This document shows, one piece after another, positions 1 to 6,977 of a DNA stretch of 10,447 bases. Within the stretch, counting starts at the first letter, position 1, and every line of letters begins with the position of its first letter. The stretch comes from Acidobacteriota bacterium (GTDB lineage Bacteria > Acidobacteriota > Terriglobia > Terriglobales > Acidobacteriaceae). The DNA is taken from contig JAEKKE010000190.1 of the NCBI GenBank assembly GCA_019510535.1, positions 1 to 10,447 of the forward strand. Direction: 5' to 3'. The notes beneath the pieces were generated by a model that searched no databases, was not told the origin of the DNA, and worked only from the letters and a program-made list of their open reading frames with translations. The position numbers and the translations under genes are program-made.

Positions 1-1724
1 CTGGCAGCTCTGTCGGTGAACGTCGCCAGCGTGCGATTCGAAGCCGTTTCGTGCAGCGTCAGCTCAATGTCGTAGCCGGCTCCGCTGCTGGCGACCCTGC
101 CAAACAGGAAGACCGGAACACCGGAGTCAGTCGCAACCTGCCGCGCTTTTGCCTCGTCCACGGGCTGACTCGCGGAACTGTCTCCGCTGAGCTGAGCGCG
201 GAAGGATTCAGGGCCGCGATATGCGATCGACGGAGACTGCGACAGCTCCATCGCGACAGCCGATGCAAGCCAGTCATCCAGAGTGCTATCACCGGTGTCG
301 TTTTGAATGGCGGTCACCATCACCGCCTGCCCCGGCGCCATGACATCGGAGACCACGCTCTTATTGCGGAACCTGAAGAATGCAAACGCTCCGGCAGCGA
401 TCACCAGAACCGCGACAGCCACGAACAGCAGCGCCTTATTGCTCTTTTTCTCCGGCTCCGCCTCAACAATGCTCTCGTAAGAGGCACGCGGTTTTGCCGC
501 TACAATACCCGAGCCCGACGCTGCCTGCCGTTGTGCTGACCTCTGCCCTGAGGCGACAGCGACGGCCGTCTTGTCTTCTGCATGATGGGTTGGTGCCGAG
601 TGAGGCGCTGGAGGGCGCCAGCCCGCCGCCGGAATATTGATCTCCGTTGCGTCGGCCGGACCAGAGGTACGCGTCTGCTCCGGCGACACCACCGGGATGC
701 CCATCTTTGACGGAGAAATGAATGGCTGGGAGGCGCGCTCCGGCAGATCGTTCTCCCGCCTGCCGCCAGGTACGGGTGGGCTCGATGTCCGGCGAATCCG
801 CCGATCGACCGACCGAGGATCGCCAGGATCGTTCACCGGCGGTTTGGAGCGCTGCATCCACGTGGCTTTCTTGCCTCCGTCACGAATCTCCTCAAGGGCC
901 GCGGCGACATCCCTGGCACTCTGGTACCGGTTCTTACGGTCTTTCGCCAGCAGCTTGAGGATGACTTTCTCAAGCTCCTTTGGGACATTCGCTCCGAAGC
1001 TCTTCATCGCCGGCGGATCGTGGCTCAGAATGTTGACGAAGATCACCGCGCTGGTCGCCCCATCAAAGGGCACATACCCCGTTGCCATCTCATACAGAAC
1101 CACGCCTAATGAAAAGAGATCGGATCGCGTATCGAGCTGTTCCCCTCGCGCCTGCTCGGGAGACATATATGCAACGGTACCGACTGTTGATCCTATGACC
1201 GTCAGGTCCTGCGTGTGTTGCGAATGCCCTGTCAGACGCTCGATCTTTGCCAGACCGAAATCCAGAACCTTTGCCTGCCAGGCGCCGCTGGGACGAGGGA
1301 CCAGGAAAACATTTGCGGGCTTGATATCGCGGTGGACGATATTTTTGGCATGCGCCGCGGCCAGCGCCTCAGCAACCTCAATGCCGTAAGCCAATACCTC
1401 TGCCACGGGCATAGGGCCACGGTCGATGGAGTCGCGCAACGTCTCACCATCGAGCAGCTCCATCACCATGTAGGGATCGCCGTTATGGTCGCCGATGTCG
1501 AAGATGGTACGGATGTTCGGATGATTCAACGCCGACGCGGCACGCGCTTCGCGGAGGAAACGTTCATGCATCTCTGGCATGGAGAGGTCTTCATGCAGCA
1601 CCTTCAAGGCGACTTCGCGATGAAGACGGGTATCCAGAGCGCGGAACACTGACCCCATGCCGCCGCGTCCGAGGGACCCGAGTATCTGGTACGGGCCAAT
1701 AAAACTTCCTGTCTCAAAACTCAT
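1..1724 (-). CDS. Membrane Ser/Thr protein kinase with TolB-like periplasmic domain (3' end outside window)
   Basis: Eukaryotic-like (Hanks/PknB-type) Ser/Thr kinase that phosphorylates proteins at the inner membrane. The 574 residues in the window carry a complete catalytic domain at about 10-275: glycine loop GRGGMG (19-24), ATP-binding Lys41 in VALKV, Glu59, catalytic HRDIKPAN (131-138), DFG (155-157) and GTVAYMSPEQ (182-191). A Pro/Ser/Gln-rich linker follows (about 280-425), then one membrane segment (about 428-450) just after EKKSNK. The part beyond it includes a stretch like IQNDTGDSTLDDWL, resembling the 'N-TGD-LD' pattern of TolB-like domains that precede TPR repeats in many acidobacterial kinases. 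The C-terminus continues past base 1, so TPR repeats are expected but unseen. The start chosen is the ATG at 1724, directly ahead of the kinase fold; it has no clear Shine-Dalgarno. Substrates and signal cannot be read from the sequence. The kinase call is very firm; the TolB-like call is moderate. Confidence 0.95.
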   Translation of the reverse strand, partial: MSFETGSFIGPYQILGSLGRGGMGSVFRALDTRLHREVALKVLHEDLSMPEMHERFLREARAASALNHPNIRTIFDIGDHNGDPYMVMELLDGETLRDSIDRGPMPVAEVLAYGIEVAEALAAAHAKNIVHRDIKPANVFLVPRPSGAWQAKVLDFGLAKIERLTGHSQHTQDLTVIGSTVGTVAYMSPEQARGEQLDTRSDLFSLGVVLYEMATGYVPFDGATSAVIFVNILSHDPPAMKSFGANVPKELEKVILKLLAKDRKNRYQSARDVAAALEEIRDGGKKATWMQRSKPPVNDPGDPRSVDRRIRRTSSPPVPGGRRENDLPERASQPFISPSKMGIPVVSPEQTRTSGPADATEINIPAAGWRPPAPHSAPTHHAEDKTAVAVASGQRSAQRQAASGSGIVAAKPRASYESIVEAEPEKKSNKALLFVAVAVLVIAAGAFAFFRFRNKSVVSDVMAPGQAVMVTAIQNDTGDSTLDDWLASAVAMELSQSPSIAYRGPESFRAQLSGDSSASQPVDEAKARQVATDSGVPVFLFGRVASSGAGYDIELTLHETASNRTLATFTDRAA

Positions 1725-1847
1725 ATCCAGAACATCGCAATCCGCGGCACTTCGGCAGAAACCACCAAACTAACTTGTGTGAAAGTGCGTCCATCATACC
1801 CCGTCTGTGCCGGGTGGCGAACAGCTTTTCCTCTCACTTTTGGTCGA

Positions 1848-1853
1848 TACAAT
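1848..1853 (+). promoter_or_regulatory. Putative -10 element (TACAAT) for the HAD hydrolase
   Basis: TACAAT matches the sigma-70 -10 consensus at five of six bases and lies 9 bases before the ATG at 1863. Only a weak T-rich -35 (around 1825-1831) is visible. Transcription would start almost at the ATG, giving a leaderless or nearly leaderless mRNA. Confidence 0.45.
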
Positions 1854-1862
1854 GAAAGGCGT

Positions 1863-2582
1863 ATGCCCGATACCCCCGTACAACGCATGCCACTGGGCCA
1901 GACGCTGCTGATCGACGCCGATGACACCCTTTGGGAGAACAACATCTACTTCGAACGGGCCATCGCAAGCTTCATCTCACTGCTCAACCACCACGCGTAC
2001 AGCCCCGATGACATACGCCATCGCCTGAATGCGTGCGAGCGCGAGACTATCCGCCAGCGCGGCTATGGCCTGAAGAGCTTCCGGCAGTCCCTGGTGAACT
2101 GCTTTGAACAGCTCTCTCCAGAACCGGTCTCTCCGCAGACGCACGAACAGATCACCAGCTTTGCCGATGCCATTGCAACCCAGGAGATTGAGCTCTTACC
2201 AGGCGTTGCCGATACCCTGGCTGAGCTAACGACACGCCATCGCATCATTCTGGTCACCAAAGGCGACGATTGGGAACAACGTGACAAACTGGAACGCTCC
2301 GGCCTGAAGCCGCATTTTCATGAGATCGAAGTTCTACCGGAAAAGCACAGCGAAGCCTACTTGACTCTGCGCGATCGCCATGGCTGCGAAGCGGCTTCCA
2401 CGTGGATGATCGGGAACTCACCCAAGAGCGATGTCAACCCGGCTCTTGAGGCGGGCTTGAATGCCATCTTCATTCCGCATGACAACACCTGGATGCTGGA
2501 ACATGAAGAGCTGCTTCCGCCTCCATCGAGCCAGGCGTTTCTGCAGCTCCCCGCCTTCCCGCATCTGGCGCACTATTTCTAG
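1863..2582 (+). CDS. HAD-superfamily hydrolase (phosphatase-like)
   Basis: Cytoplasmic haloacid dehalogenase-type hydrolase of 239 residues, probably a small-molecule phosphatase of unknown substrate. Motif I is DADDTLW (18-24), with nucleophile Asp18 and acid/base Asp20. Motif II is the Thr in ILVTKGD, a Lys in the VLPEK region can serve as motif III, and motif IV is IGNSPKSD, which supplies the Mg2+-binding Asp. An alpha-helical cap separates motifs I and II, as in the YjjG/phosphoglycolate phosphatase-like groups. The frame stays open back to an ATG at 1779, but the residues added do not look like HAD sequence, and the -10-like TACAAT at 1848 would fall inside them, so I use 1863. An ATG at 1887-1890 is also possible. 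The gene stands alone, convergent with thioredoxin. Confidence 0.85.
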   Translation: MPDTPVQRMPLGQTLLIDADDTLWENNIYFERAIASFISLLNHHAYSPDDIRHRLNACERETIRQRGYGLKSFRQSLVNCFEQLSPEPVSPQTHEQITSFADAIATQEIELLPGVADTLAELTTRHRIILVTKGDDWEQRDKLERSGLKPHFHEIEVLPEKHSEAYLTLRDRHGCEAASTWMIGNSPKSDVNPALEAGLNAIFIPHDNTWMLEHEELLPPPSSQAFLQLPAFPHLAHYF

Positions 2583-2641
2583 AGCCGCGTAAACGCAAAG
2601 AAGGTCACGATTTAACGCAAAAGAGCCCGCAGCTAAAGCAG

Positions 2642-2668
2642 AAGAGCCCGCCTCTAGGGCGGGCTCTT
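2642..2668. terminator. Bidirectional hairpin terminator between HAD gene and thioredoxin
   Basis: A perfect 11-bp inverted repeat, AAGAGCCCGCC / GGCGGGCTCTT, with a 5-base loop sits between two convergent genes. No long T tract follows it on the plus strand. A second copy of AAGAGCCCGC lies 21 bases to the left (2621-2630). On the minus strand that copy reads GCGGGCTCTTTT, so the thioredoxin transcript could pair its 5' arm with either 3' arm; the distal pairing ends in a short U run. Confidence 0.75.
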
Positions 2669-2689
2669 AGCAACCTTATCGAAAGTGGC

Positions 2690-3016
2690 TTAGGCGAGAA
2701 CCTTGGTCACGCTCTTGTCGATGGTGTCCTTCGGCACGTAGCCGACAATCTGTTCGGCAACCTTGCCGTCCTTGAAGATCAGCAGCGCCGGAATGCCGCG
2801 AATGCCGTAACGTGCAGGCGTTTGTGCGTTCTGGTCCACGTTCATCTTCATTACCTTCAACTGTCCGTTGTAGGTGGTGGCCACTTCATCAACGATGGGC
2901 GCAAGCGCTCGACAAGGACCACACCATGCGGCCCAAAAATCAACCATTACGGGTTGCTGCGACTGCAGCACCTCGCTCTCAAATGTCGCATCGCTTACAT
3001 CTGTCACGTTTGCCAT
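2690..3016 (-). CDS. trxA: Thioredoxin
   Basis: Cytoplasmic thiol-disulfide oxidoreductase of 108 residues, the standard thioredoxin length. It reduces protein disulfides and is itself reduced by thioredoxin reductase (not in this window). The active site is WCGPCR (31-36, Cys32 and Cys35), Asp26 is the buried acid of the VDFWA strand, and Pro76 in GIPALL is the cis-proline facing the active site. There is no signal peptide. The ATG at 3016 is preceded by a GGAGG-type ribosome binding site 4 bases away and by a perfect TATAAT, so the gene has its own promoter. A hairpin terminator lies just beyond the stop. Small variants of the fold exist, but the WCGPC motif, cis-Pro and length make this assignment very safe; whether it is the main thioredoxin of the cell is not shown. 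Confidence 0.97.
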   Translation of the reverse strand: MANVTDVSDATFESEVLQSQQPVMVDFWAAWCGPCRALAPIVDEVATTYNGQLKVMKMNVDQNAQTPARYGIRGIPALLIFKDGKVAEQIVGYVPKDTIDKSVTKVLA

Positions 3017-3020
3017 CGTT

Positions 3021-3045
3021 CCTCCCTTTTCTCTCCGCCATTATA
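3021..3045 (-). promoter_or_regulatory. Thioredoxin promoter -10 (TATAAT) and ribosome binding site
   Basis: Read on the minus strand, a perfect TATAAT (3045-3040) is followed by GGGAGG (3026-3021) and the ATG at 3016. I see no good -35 at 16-18 bases. The spacing from -10 to ATG is 23 bases, an ordinary leader. Confidence 0.6.
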
Positions 3046-3110
3046 GGATGCTGAAATCCGCGCCGCGATTCACACCCTCACCCGGCCGGGAAACCCTCTT
3101 ATTTTGAGTT

Positions 3111-3150
3111 AAAAGGAGAAGCGCCCGGATCTATAAAGATCAACGGGCGC
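3111..3150 (-). terminator. Rho-independent terminator of thrC-thrB
   Basis: Inverted repeat GCGCCCG (3121-3127) / CGGGCGC (3144-3150), with an inner GATC/GATC pair. On the minus strand the stem is followed by TTCTCCTTTT (3120-3111), a T-rich tail. It lies about 95 bases past the thrB stop and just before the thioredoxin promoter, which fits termination of the threonine operon. Confidence 0.65.
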
Positions 3151-3243
3151 CGGAGCAGCCCTCCCCCAGAACTGCCCACGAGATGACAGTATTGGTGGGA
3201 TGAAAACTTGTAAAGCAATCTTCAGTAACCCGGGGGTAACAGG

Positions 3244-4143
3244 TTACCGGACGGAGGTACTCGCGCCCTCAGCCACGCTAGTAAGAACGACCTCGAGCTC
3301 CGGATCTTCGCTGCGCAGTCTGGCCCGCGCGATCACTTCTTCCGGATCGGTTTTCTTGTCCAGAACCAGCAGGACCGACGGCCCCGCACCGCTGAGTGCG
3401 ACGCCTAGTACGCCATTCATTCCAGACAGAGGCAGCAGAGCCTTGAGTAGGGGGCAGGCATCCATACGGTACGGCTGGTGCATTCTGTCCTGCATAGCCA
3501 ATCGCAGCAGATCGCCCCGGCCTGCGGCGAACGCGCCCATGAGAAGCGCACTGCGCTGGACGTTGAAGATCGCATCGGCCTTTGAGTACTCAGCCGGCAG
3601 CATGCCACGGGCTTTTGCCGTCGAGAGAGAGCTGCCCGGAATGGCCACAAGAAACTGCCAGTCCGCAGGAGCAGCGATCTTAACCGCTGCCACTTCCCCA
3701 TCCGCCTGCATGGCTGATGCAACAACCCCACCCAACAATGCCGCTGCGACGTTGTCAGGATGTCCTTCAATTCGAGTGACTTCGCGCAGCAGGCGAGCTT
3801 CGTTCCAGCCCAATCCACCGATCTGATTGGCCAGCAGCACCGCAGCCACAATCGCGGCAGCGGATGAACCGCAGCCACGCCCAAGCGGGATGTCGTTCCG
3901 AAGCGTCAGCCTGAGGCCAGGAACAGGACGCCCCGAGGCCCGCAGAAGGTCTCCAATTGTTTCGAGGATCAGGTTATTTTCGAGTCGCCCGCACAGATGC
4001 GCATCCCGGCCTGAAGCGGCGACAGAGGTCTGTTCGGAGACCTCCGCATCGACTTCCAGATACATGGCCAGCGCCATGCCGAGGGCGTCGAACCCCGGTC
4101 CCAGGTTGGCAGAACTTGCAGGGACTCTTACAGATACGGTCAT
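3244..4143 (-). CDS. thrB: Homoserine kinase
   Basis: Cytoplasmic GHMP-family kinase of 299 residues that phosphorylates L-homoserine with ATP to O-phospho-L-homoserine, the substrate of threonine synthase. The N-terminal signature PASSANLGPGFD spans 8-19. The ATP-binding motif PLGRGCGSSAAA lies at about 87-98, and the C-terminal glycine motif LSGAGPS at about 250. The length is typical of the family. The start is fixed by translational coupling: the ATG at 4143 overlaps the thrC stop as ATGA. It is the second gene of a thrC-thrB operon, followed by a hairpin terminator; the usual third partner, homoserine dehydrogenase, is not in the window. A small inverted repeat (GGTAAC / GTTACC, 3235-3248) overlaps its stop codon. 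Confidence 0.97.
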   Translation of the reverse strand: MTVSVRVPASSANLGPGFDALGMALAMYLEVDAEVSEQTSVAASGRDAHLCGRLENNLILETIGDLLRASGRPVPGLRLTLRNDIPLGRGCGSSAAAIVAAVLLANQIGGLGWNEARLLREVTRIEGHPDNVAAALLGGVVASAMQADGEVAAVKIAAPADWQFLVAIPGSSLSTAKARGMLPAEYSKADAIFNVQRSALLMGAFAAGRGDLLRLAMQDRMHQPYRMDACPLLKALLPLSGMNGVLGVALSGAGPSVLLVLDKKTDPEEVIARARLRSEDPELEVVLTSVAEGASTSVR

Positions 4144-5471
4144 AACTGAATGCTGCTCTCAAGCGTCTTGAGAACCGCCTCGGTCTGGGCTTCCAGCACG
4201 ATCGGGGGCTTCCGCAACGAAGAAGCTTCCTGGTTCGAAAACAGAGTTCCACGATGAAAATCGATGGTGTACTCCGGATCCTTCAGGGTGTGGCCGGTCA
4301 GCAGCAGGACAACCCGCTCCTCGCGTCCAATGCGCCCGTCCCGCGTAAGCTTTTTCAGTCCCGCCAGGGTCACGGCGGAGGCCGGCTCACAACCGATTCC
4401 TTCCGCACCAATCTCGGCCTTGGCCTGGGCGATCTCCTGCTCGGAGACCTCCTCCACCCATCCGCCGGTAGCACGGATAATCCGCACGGCTTTCTTCCAG
4501 CTTGCCGGATTGCCGATGCGAATTGCGGTTGCCCGGGTATCGGCAACAACAGGCTCAAGCTGTTCCCCGCCACTTGCCTGCATTGCCCGATAGAGCGGAT
4601 TGGCACCGTGAGCCTGGATCACTGAGATCTTCGGAACACGGCTGATGAGGCCCAGGCGCTTCATCTCTTCGAATCCCTTGCCGAGCGCGGAGCTATTGGC
4701 CAGGTTGCCACCGGGGACGATCACGTGCTCCGGCACCTGCCAGTCCATCTGCTCCACCATCTCGAGAGCGGGCGTCTTCTGCCCTTCGAGGCGATAGGGA
4801 TTCACCGAATTGAGCATGTAGATCGGCAAACGTTTGACCAGGTCATTCAGGACCCGGACGCAGCCGTCGAAATCGCTCTTGAGCTGGATGGTCAATGCGC
4901 CATAGTCCATGGACTGCGACAACTTGCCCCAGGCGATTTTGCCCTCGGGAATAAACACGATGCTGGTCAGACCGGCGCGCGCGGCATAGGCAGCCATGGC
5001 GGCGGAGGTATTTCCGGTAGACGCGCACGCGACCACCTTGAAGCCCCGCTCAGCAGCGACCGACAGAGCGGCGGTCATACCGGTGTCTTTAAAGCTGCCC
5101 GTCGGATTCATGCCCTGGTGCTTGGCCAGCAGCCAGTCCACACCGGCAATCTTCCCGCAGCGAGGCAGTTCATACAGAGGCGTATTGCCCTCACGCAGGG
5201 TCACAGCATGGGATGGGTCGTCAAGAATGGGCAGCAGGTCGCGGAAGCGCCAGACTCCGCTCTGATCGATCGGAAGGGTGGAAGAGCGGCGTTCCTGCCA
5301 TAGCCAGCGGAGAGCGCCCGCATTAGGAAGGTTGGCGCCATCGGACGACCACGGGTAAACCACTTCGTACAGCTCACCGCACTGGGCACAGCGAAAGTTG
5401 GAGGTCGCATCCGTACCGGCAATGCGCGCACCGCACCCTGTGCATCTAAGCTCGTGTGACTTCTCTTTCAT
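4140..5471 (-). CDS. thrC: Threonine synthase
   Basis: PLP-dependent enzyme of 443 residues that converts O-phospho-L-homoserine to L-threonine, in the cytoplasm. An N-terminal zinc-ribbon-like segment with two CxxC pairs (Cys10/13 and Cys28/31) precedes the fold-type II PLP domain. Lys128 in NPTGSFKDTGM is the Schiff-base lysine, and VPGGNLANSSALGKG is the phosphate-binding loop; it has Ala where many homologues have a second Gly (GGNLGN). The CxxC-bearing N-terminus fits the shorter (class II-like) threonine synthases of archaea and many bacteria. The ATG at 5471 is 32 bases from the divergent modA start and lacks a clear Shine-Dalgarno; a -10-like TACCCT lies 10 bases ahead. The 3' end overlaps thrB by four bases. 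Confidence 0.96.
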   Translation of the reverse strand: MKEKSHELRCTGCGARIAGTDATSNFRCAQCGELYEVVYPWSSDGANLPNAGALRWLWQERRSSTLPIDQSGVWRFRDLLPILDDPSHAVTLREGNTPLYELPRCGKIAGVDWLLAKHQGMNPTGSFKDTGMTAALSVAAERGFKVVACASTGNTSAAMAAYAARAGLTSIVFIPEGKIAWGKLSQSMDYGALTIQLKSDFDGCVRVLNDLVKRLPIYMLNSVNPYRLEGQKTPALEMVEQMDWQVPEHVIVPGGNLANSSALGKGFEEMKRLGLISRVPKISVIQAHGANPLYRAMQASGGEQLEPVVADTRATAIRIGNPASWKKAVRIIRATGGWVEEVSEQEIAQAKAEIGAEGIGCEPASAVTLAGLKKLTRDGRIGREERVVLLLTGHTLKDPEYTIDFHRGTLFSNQEASSLRKPPIVLEAQTEAVLKTLESSIQL

Positions 5472-5503
5472 CGGTACCTCTAGGGTACCGTAAACTTTCT
5501 GCC
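5472..5503. promoter_or_regulatory. Divergent thrC/modA promoter with 7-5-7 inverted repeat
   Basis: The whole intergenic space is 32 bases. It contains CGGTACC (5472-5478) and its reverse complement GGTACCG (5484-5490), separated by TCTAG. For thrC (minus) a plausible promoter is TTGAGC (5511-5506), an 18-base spacer, then TACCCT (5487-5482), placing the -35 inside modA. For modA (plus) the -10 candidates are TAAACT (5491-5496) or TACCGT (5486-5491), with any -35 inside thrC. The two promoters therefore overlap each other and the repeat. Confidence 0.5.
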
Positions 5504-6268
5504 ATGCTCAAAGCGCTGCTCCTCCTACTCTTGATTCCCCCAGTATTCGGGCAAACAAAACCGGTGGAGTTACGGATTGCAGCGGCAGCAGATCTACAGC
5601 CAGTGCTTGAGGCCGTGGGGCCGGTCTATGAGAAGAAGGCCAACGTCCACCTACTGGTCTCTTATGCGGCCTCTTCCATTCTGGTCAGCCAGATCATCTC
5701 CGCAGGTCCGGGTGGGCCCTTCGACGTGTTCATGGGGGCCGACTTCTACTTTCCGGAGAAGGTTGTCGCAGCCAACCTGGCAGATACCGGCAGCCCGATT
5801 CCCTATGCCAAGGGGACCCTGGTCTTATGGACGCGGAATGGTTCTCCCTTCAATCCTCTCCAACTGTCGGCACTGGAATCATCCAATCTCAAGTCTCTGG
5901 CCATCGCCGACCCGGAACACGCCCCGTATGGCCGTGCTGCGGTGGAGGCCTTGAAAGCCCTCAAGCTCCAGGACAAGGTCAAGGATCACCTTGTGCGCGC
6001 TGAAAACGTAGGTCAGGCCGGCCAGTTTGCCTTCACCGGAAACGCCGAACTTGCCATCATCTCGAAGACACTGGCGGTCTCCCCGAAGTTCAAACAGTCG
6101 GGAACGTTCGTGCTGTTCCCTTTCTCCAGCTATAACTCCATCACGCAGACAGCAGTCGTGCTGCGCAGCTCAGCGCAGCGCGATGCGGCGCACGCCTTTC
6201 TGAACTGGTTTCTCTCGAGCGAGGTTCAGCCGCACCTGCCAGACTTGGGACTCACGCCGGTGAAGTGA
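5504..6268 (+). CDS. modA: Molybdate ABC transporter substrate-binding protein
   Basis: Periplasmic binding protein of 254 residues that captures molybdate (and probably tungstate) and delivers it to ModB. Residues 1-16 are a short signal peptide (Leu-rich core, likely cut after VFG); no lipobox cysteine is present. The mature protein begins with the family hallmark ELRIAAAADLQPVLE, and has SYAASS, the IADPEHAPYGRAA segment typical of ModA, and VGQAGQFAFTGNAELAI near the second half of the ligand site. The frame is open from an ATG at 5456 inside thrC, but the signal peptide begins only at 5504, so I use that start. No Shine-Dalgarno is evident and a -10-like TAAACT ends 7 bases ahead, suggesting a leaderless message. 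It is the first gene of modABC. Confidence 0.95.
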   Translation: MLKALLLLLLIPPVFGQTKPVELRIAAAADLQPVLEAVGPVYEKKANVHLLVSYAASSILVSQIISAGPGGPFDVFMGADFYFPEKVVAANLADTGSPIPYAKGTLVLWTRNGSPFNPLQLSALESSNLKSLAIADPEHAPYGRAAVEALKALKLQDKVKDHLVRAENVGQAGQFAFTGNAELAIISKTLAVSPKFKQSGTFVLFPFSSYNSITQTAVVLRSSAQRDAAHAFLNWFLSSEVQPHLPDLGLTPVK

Positions 6269-6294
6269 GTCCGGCCAGCCACAGCGTCCCCCGG

Positions 6295-6300
6295 TACACT
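6295..6300 (+). promoter_or_regulatory. Putative -10 element (TACACT) ahead of modB
   Basis: TACACT lies 8 bases before the modB ATG in the 40-base modA-modB gap, and no Shine-Dalgarno precedes that ATG. The arrangement copies those ahead of the HAD gene and modA. No -35 is recognisable, so modB may simply be read from the modA transcript. Confidence 0.3.
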
Positions 6301-6308
6301 GTCCATCG

Positions 6309-6977
6309 ATGGATCTCGACGCTCTGTGGCTGACATTTCGCCTGGCCCTCACCACAACCGCCATCCTGCTGTGCGTTGGCCTTCCGCTGGCGGCATGGCT
6401 GGCCTACGGACAAAGCCGTCTGCGTCCACTGGTACAGGCGCTGGTTGCTCTGCCATTGGTGCTACCGCCAACGGTACTGGGCTTTTACCTGCTGGTGCTG
6501 CTTGGCCCCACGACCGCAGTCGGACGCGTGATCACAACGACTCTCGGACATCCGCTCGCCTTCTCTTTTACGGGGCTGCTGATAGGTTCCCTGCTGTACA
6601 GCCTTCCGTTCGCCGTACAACCCCTGGTCAGCGGCATGATGGCGATCGCACCAGAGTTGCGGGAGGCTGCAGCGACGCTGGGCGCCCGGCCCTCGGTTGT
6701 CTTTGTGCGGGTGACCATGCCTCTGATACGTCCATCGTTGCTGACCGCTGGGATTCTGACCTTCACCCATACAATCGGCGAATTCGGAGTTGTGTTGATG
6801 CTGGGCGGCAATATCCCGGGCGCAACGCGGACCCTCTCGATCGCACTCTACGATGAGGTTGCCGACTTCAACTTTGCTGCAGCCAATCGCACGGCTCTTC
6901 TTCTGCTGGCCTTCTCGTTTGTTTCGTTGTTGCTCGTCCACTGGCGAGCCGGACAAAGGAGCACGCGCCTTGTCTGA
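6309..6977 (+). CDS. modB: Molybdate ABC transporter permease
   Basis: Inner-membrane permease of 222 residues that forms the molybdate channel as a homodimer, receiving ligand from ModA and driven by ModC. It shows about five hydrophobic segments (roughly 7-32, 40-65, 84-108, 142-165 and 196-211), the usual count for ModB. The cytoplasmic coupling loop that docks on the ATPase is present as the EAA motif EAAATLGARPS followed by MPLIRPSLL (about 119-144), and HTIGEFGVVLMLGGN (about 154-168) is a conserved ModB stretch. Length is normal for the family. The ATG at 6309 is the first in frame after modA, 40 bases past its stop, and lacks a Shine-Dalgarno. The 3' end overlaps the modC start by 8 bases. 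Confidence 0.95.
   Translation: MDLDALWLTFRLALTTTAILLCVGLPLAAWLAYGQSRLRPLVQALVALPLVLPPTVLGFYLLVLLGPTTAVGRVITTTLGHPLAFSFTGLLIGSLLYSLPFAVQPLVSGMMAIAPELREAAATLGARPSVVFVRVTMPLIRPSLLTAGILTFTHTIGEFGVVLMLGGNIPGATRTLSIALYDEVADFNFAAANRTALLLLAFSFVSLLLVHWRAGQRSTRLV
6955..6961 (+). promoter_or_regulatory. Ribosome binding site that sets the TTG start of modC
   Basis: AAAGGAG lies 8 bases before a TTG at 6970, inside the end of modB. No ATG in the modC frame lies between here and Walker A; the nearest upstream ATG (6853) is deep within modB and would add non-ABC sequence. This site is what decides the start. Confidence 0.7.

Noticed and set aside
637..1389. Long plus-strand ORF opposite the kinase
   Set aside because: It lies wholly antisense to clear kinase motifs, has low-complexity Arg/Ser-rich composition and shows no family signature.
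3200..3826. 208-codon plus-strand ORF opposite thrB
   Set aside because: It is antisense to the GHMP kinase core, Ser/Arg-rich and without motifs.
4725..5303. 192-codon plus-strand ORF opposite thrC
   Set aside because: It is the complement of the conserved PLP domain, including the lysine motif, with no recognisable protein features of its own.
6853..6969. Upstream ATG extension of modC
   Set aside because: It would overlap modB by 125 bases and adds residues unlike any ABC ATPase, while a good AAAGGAG site precedes the TTG at 6970.
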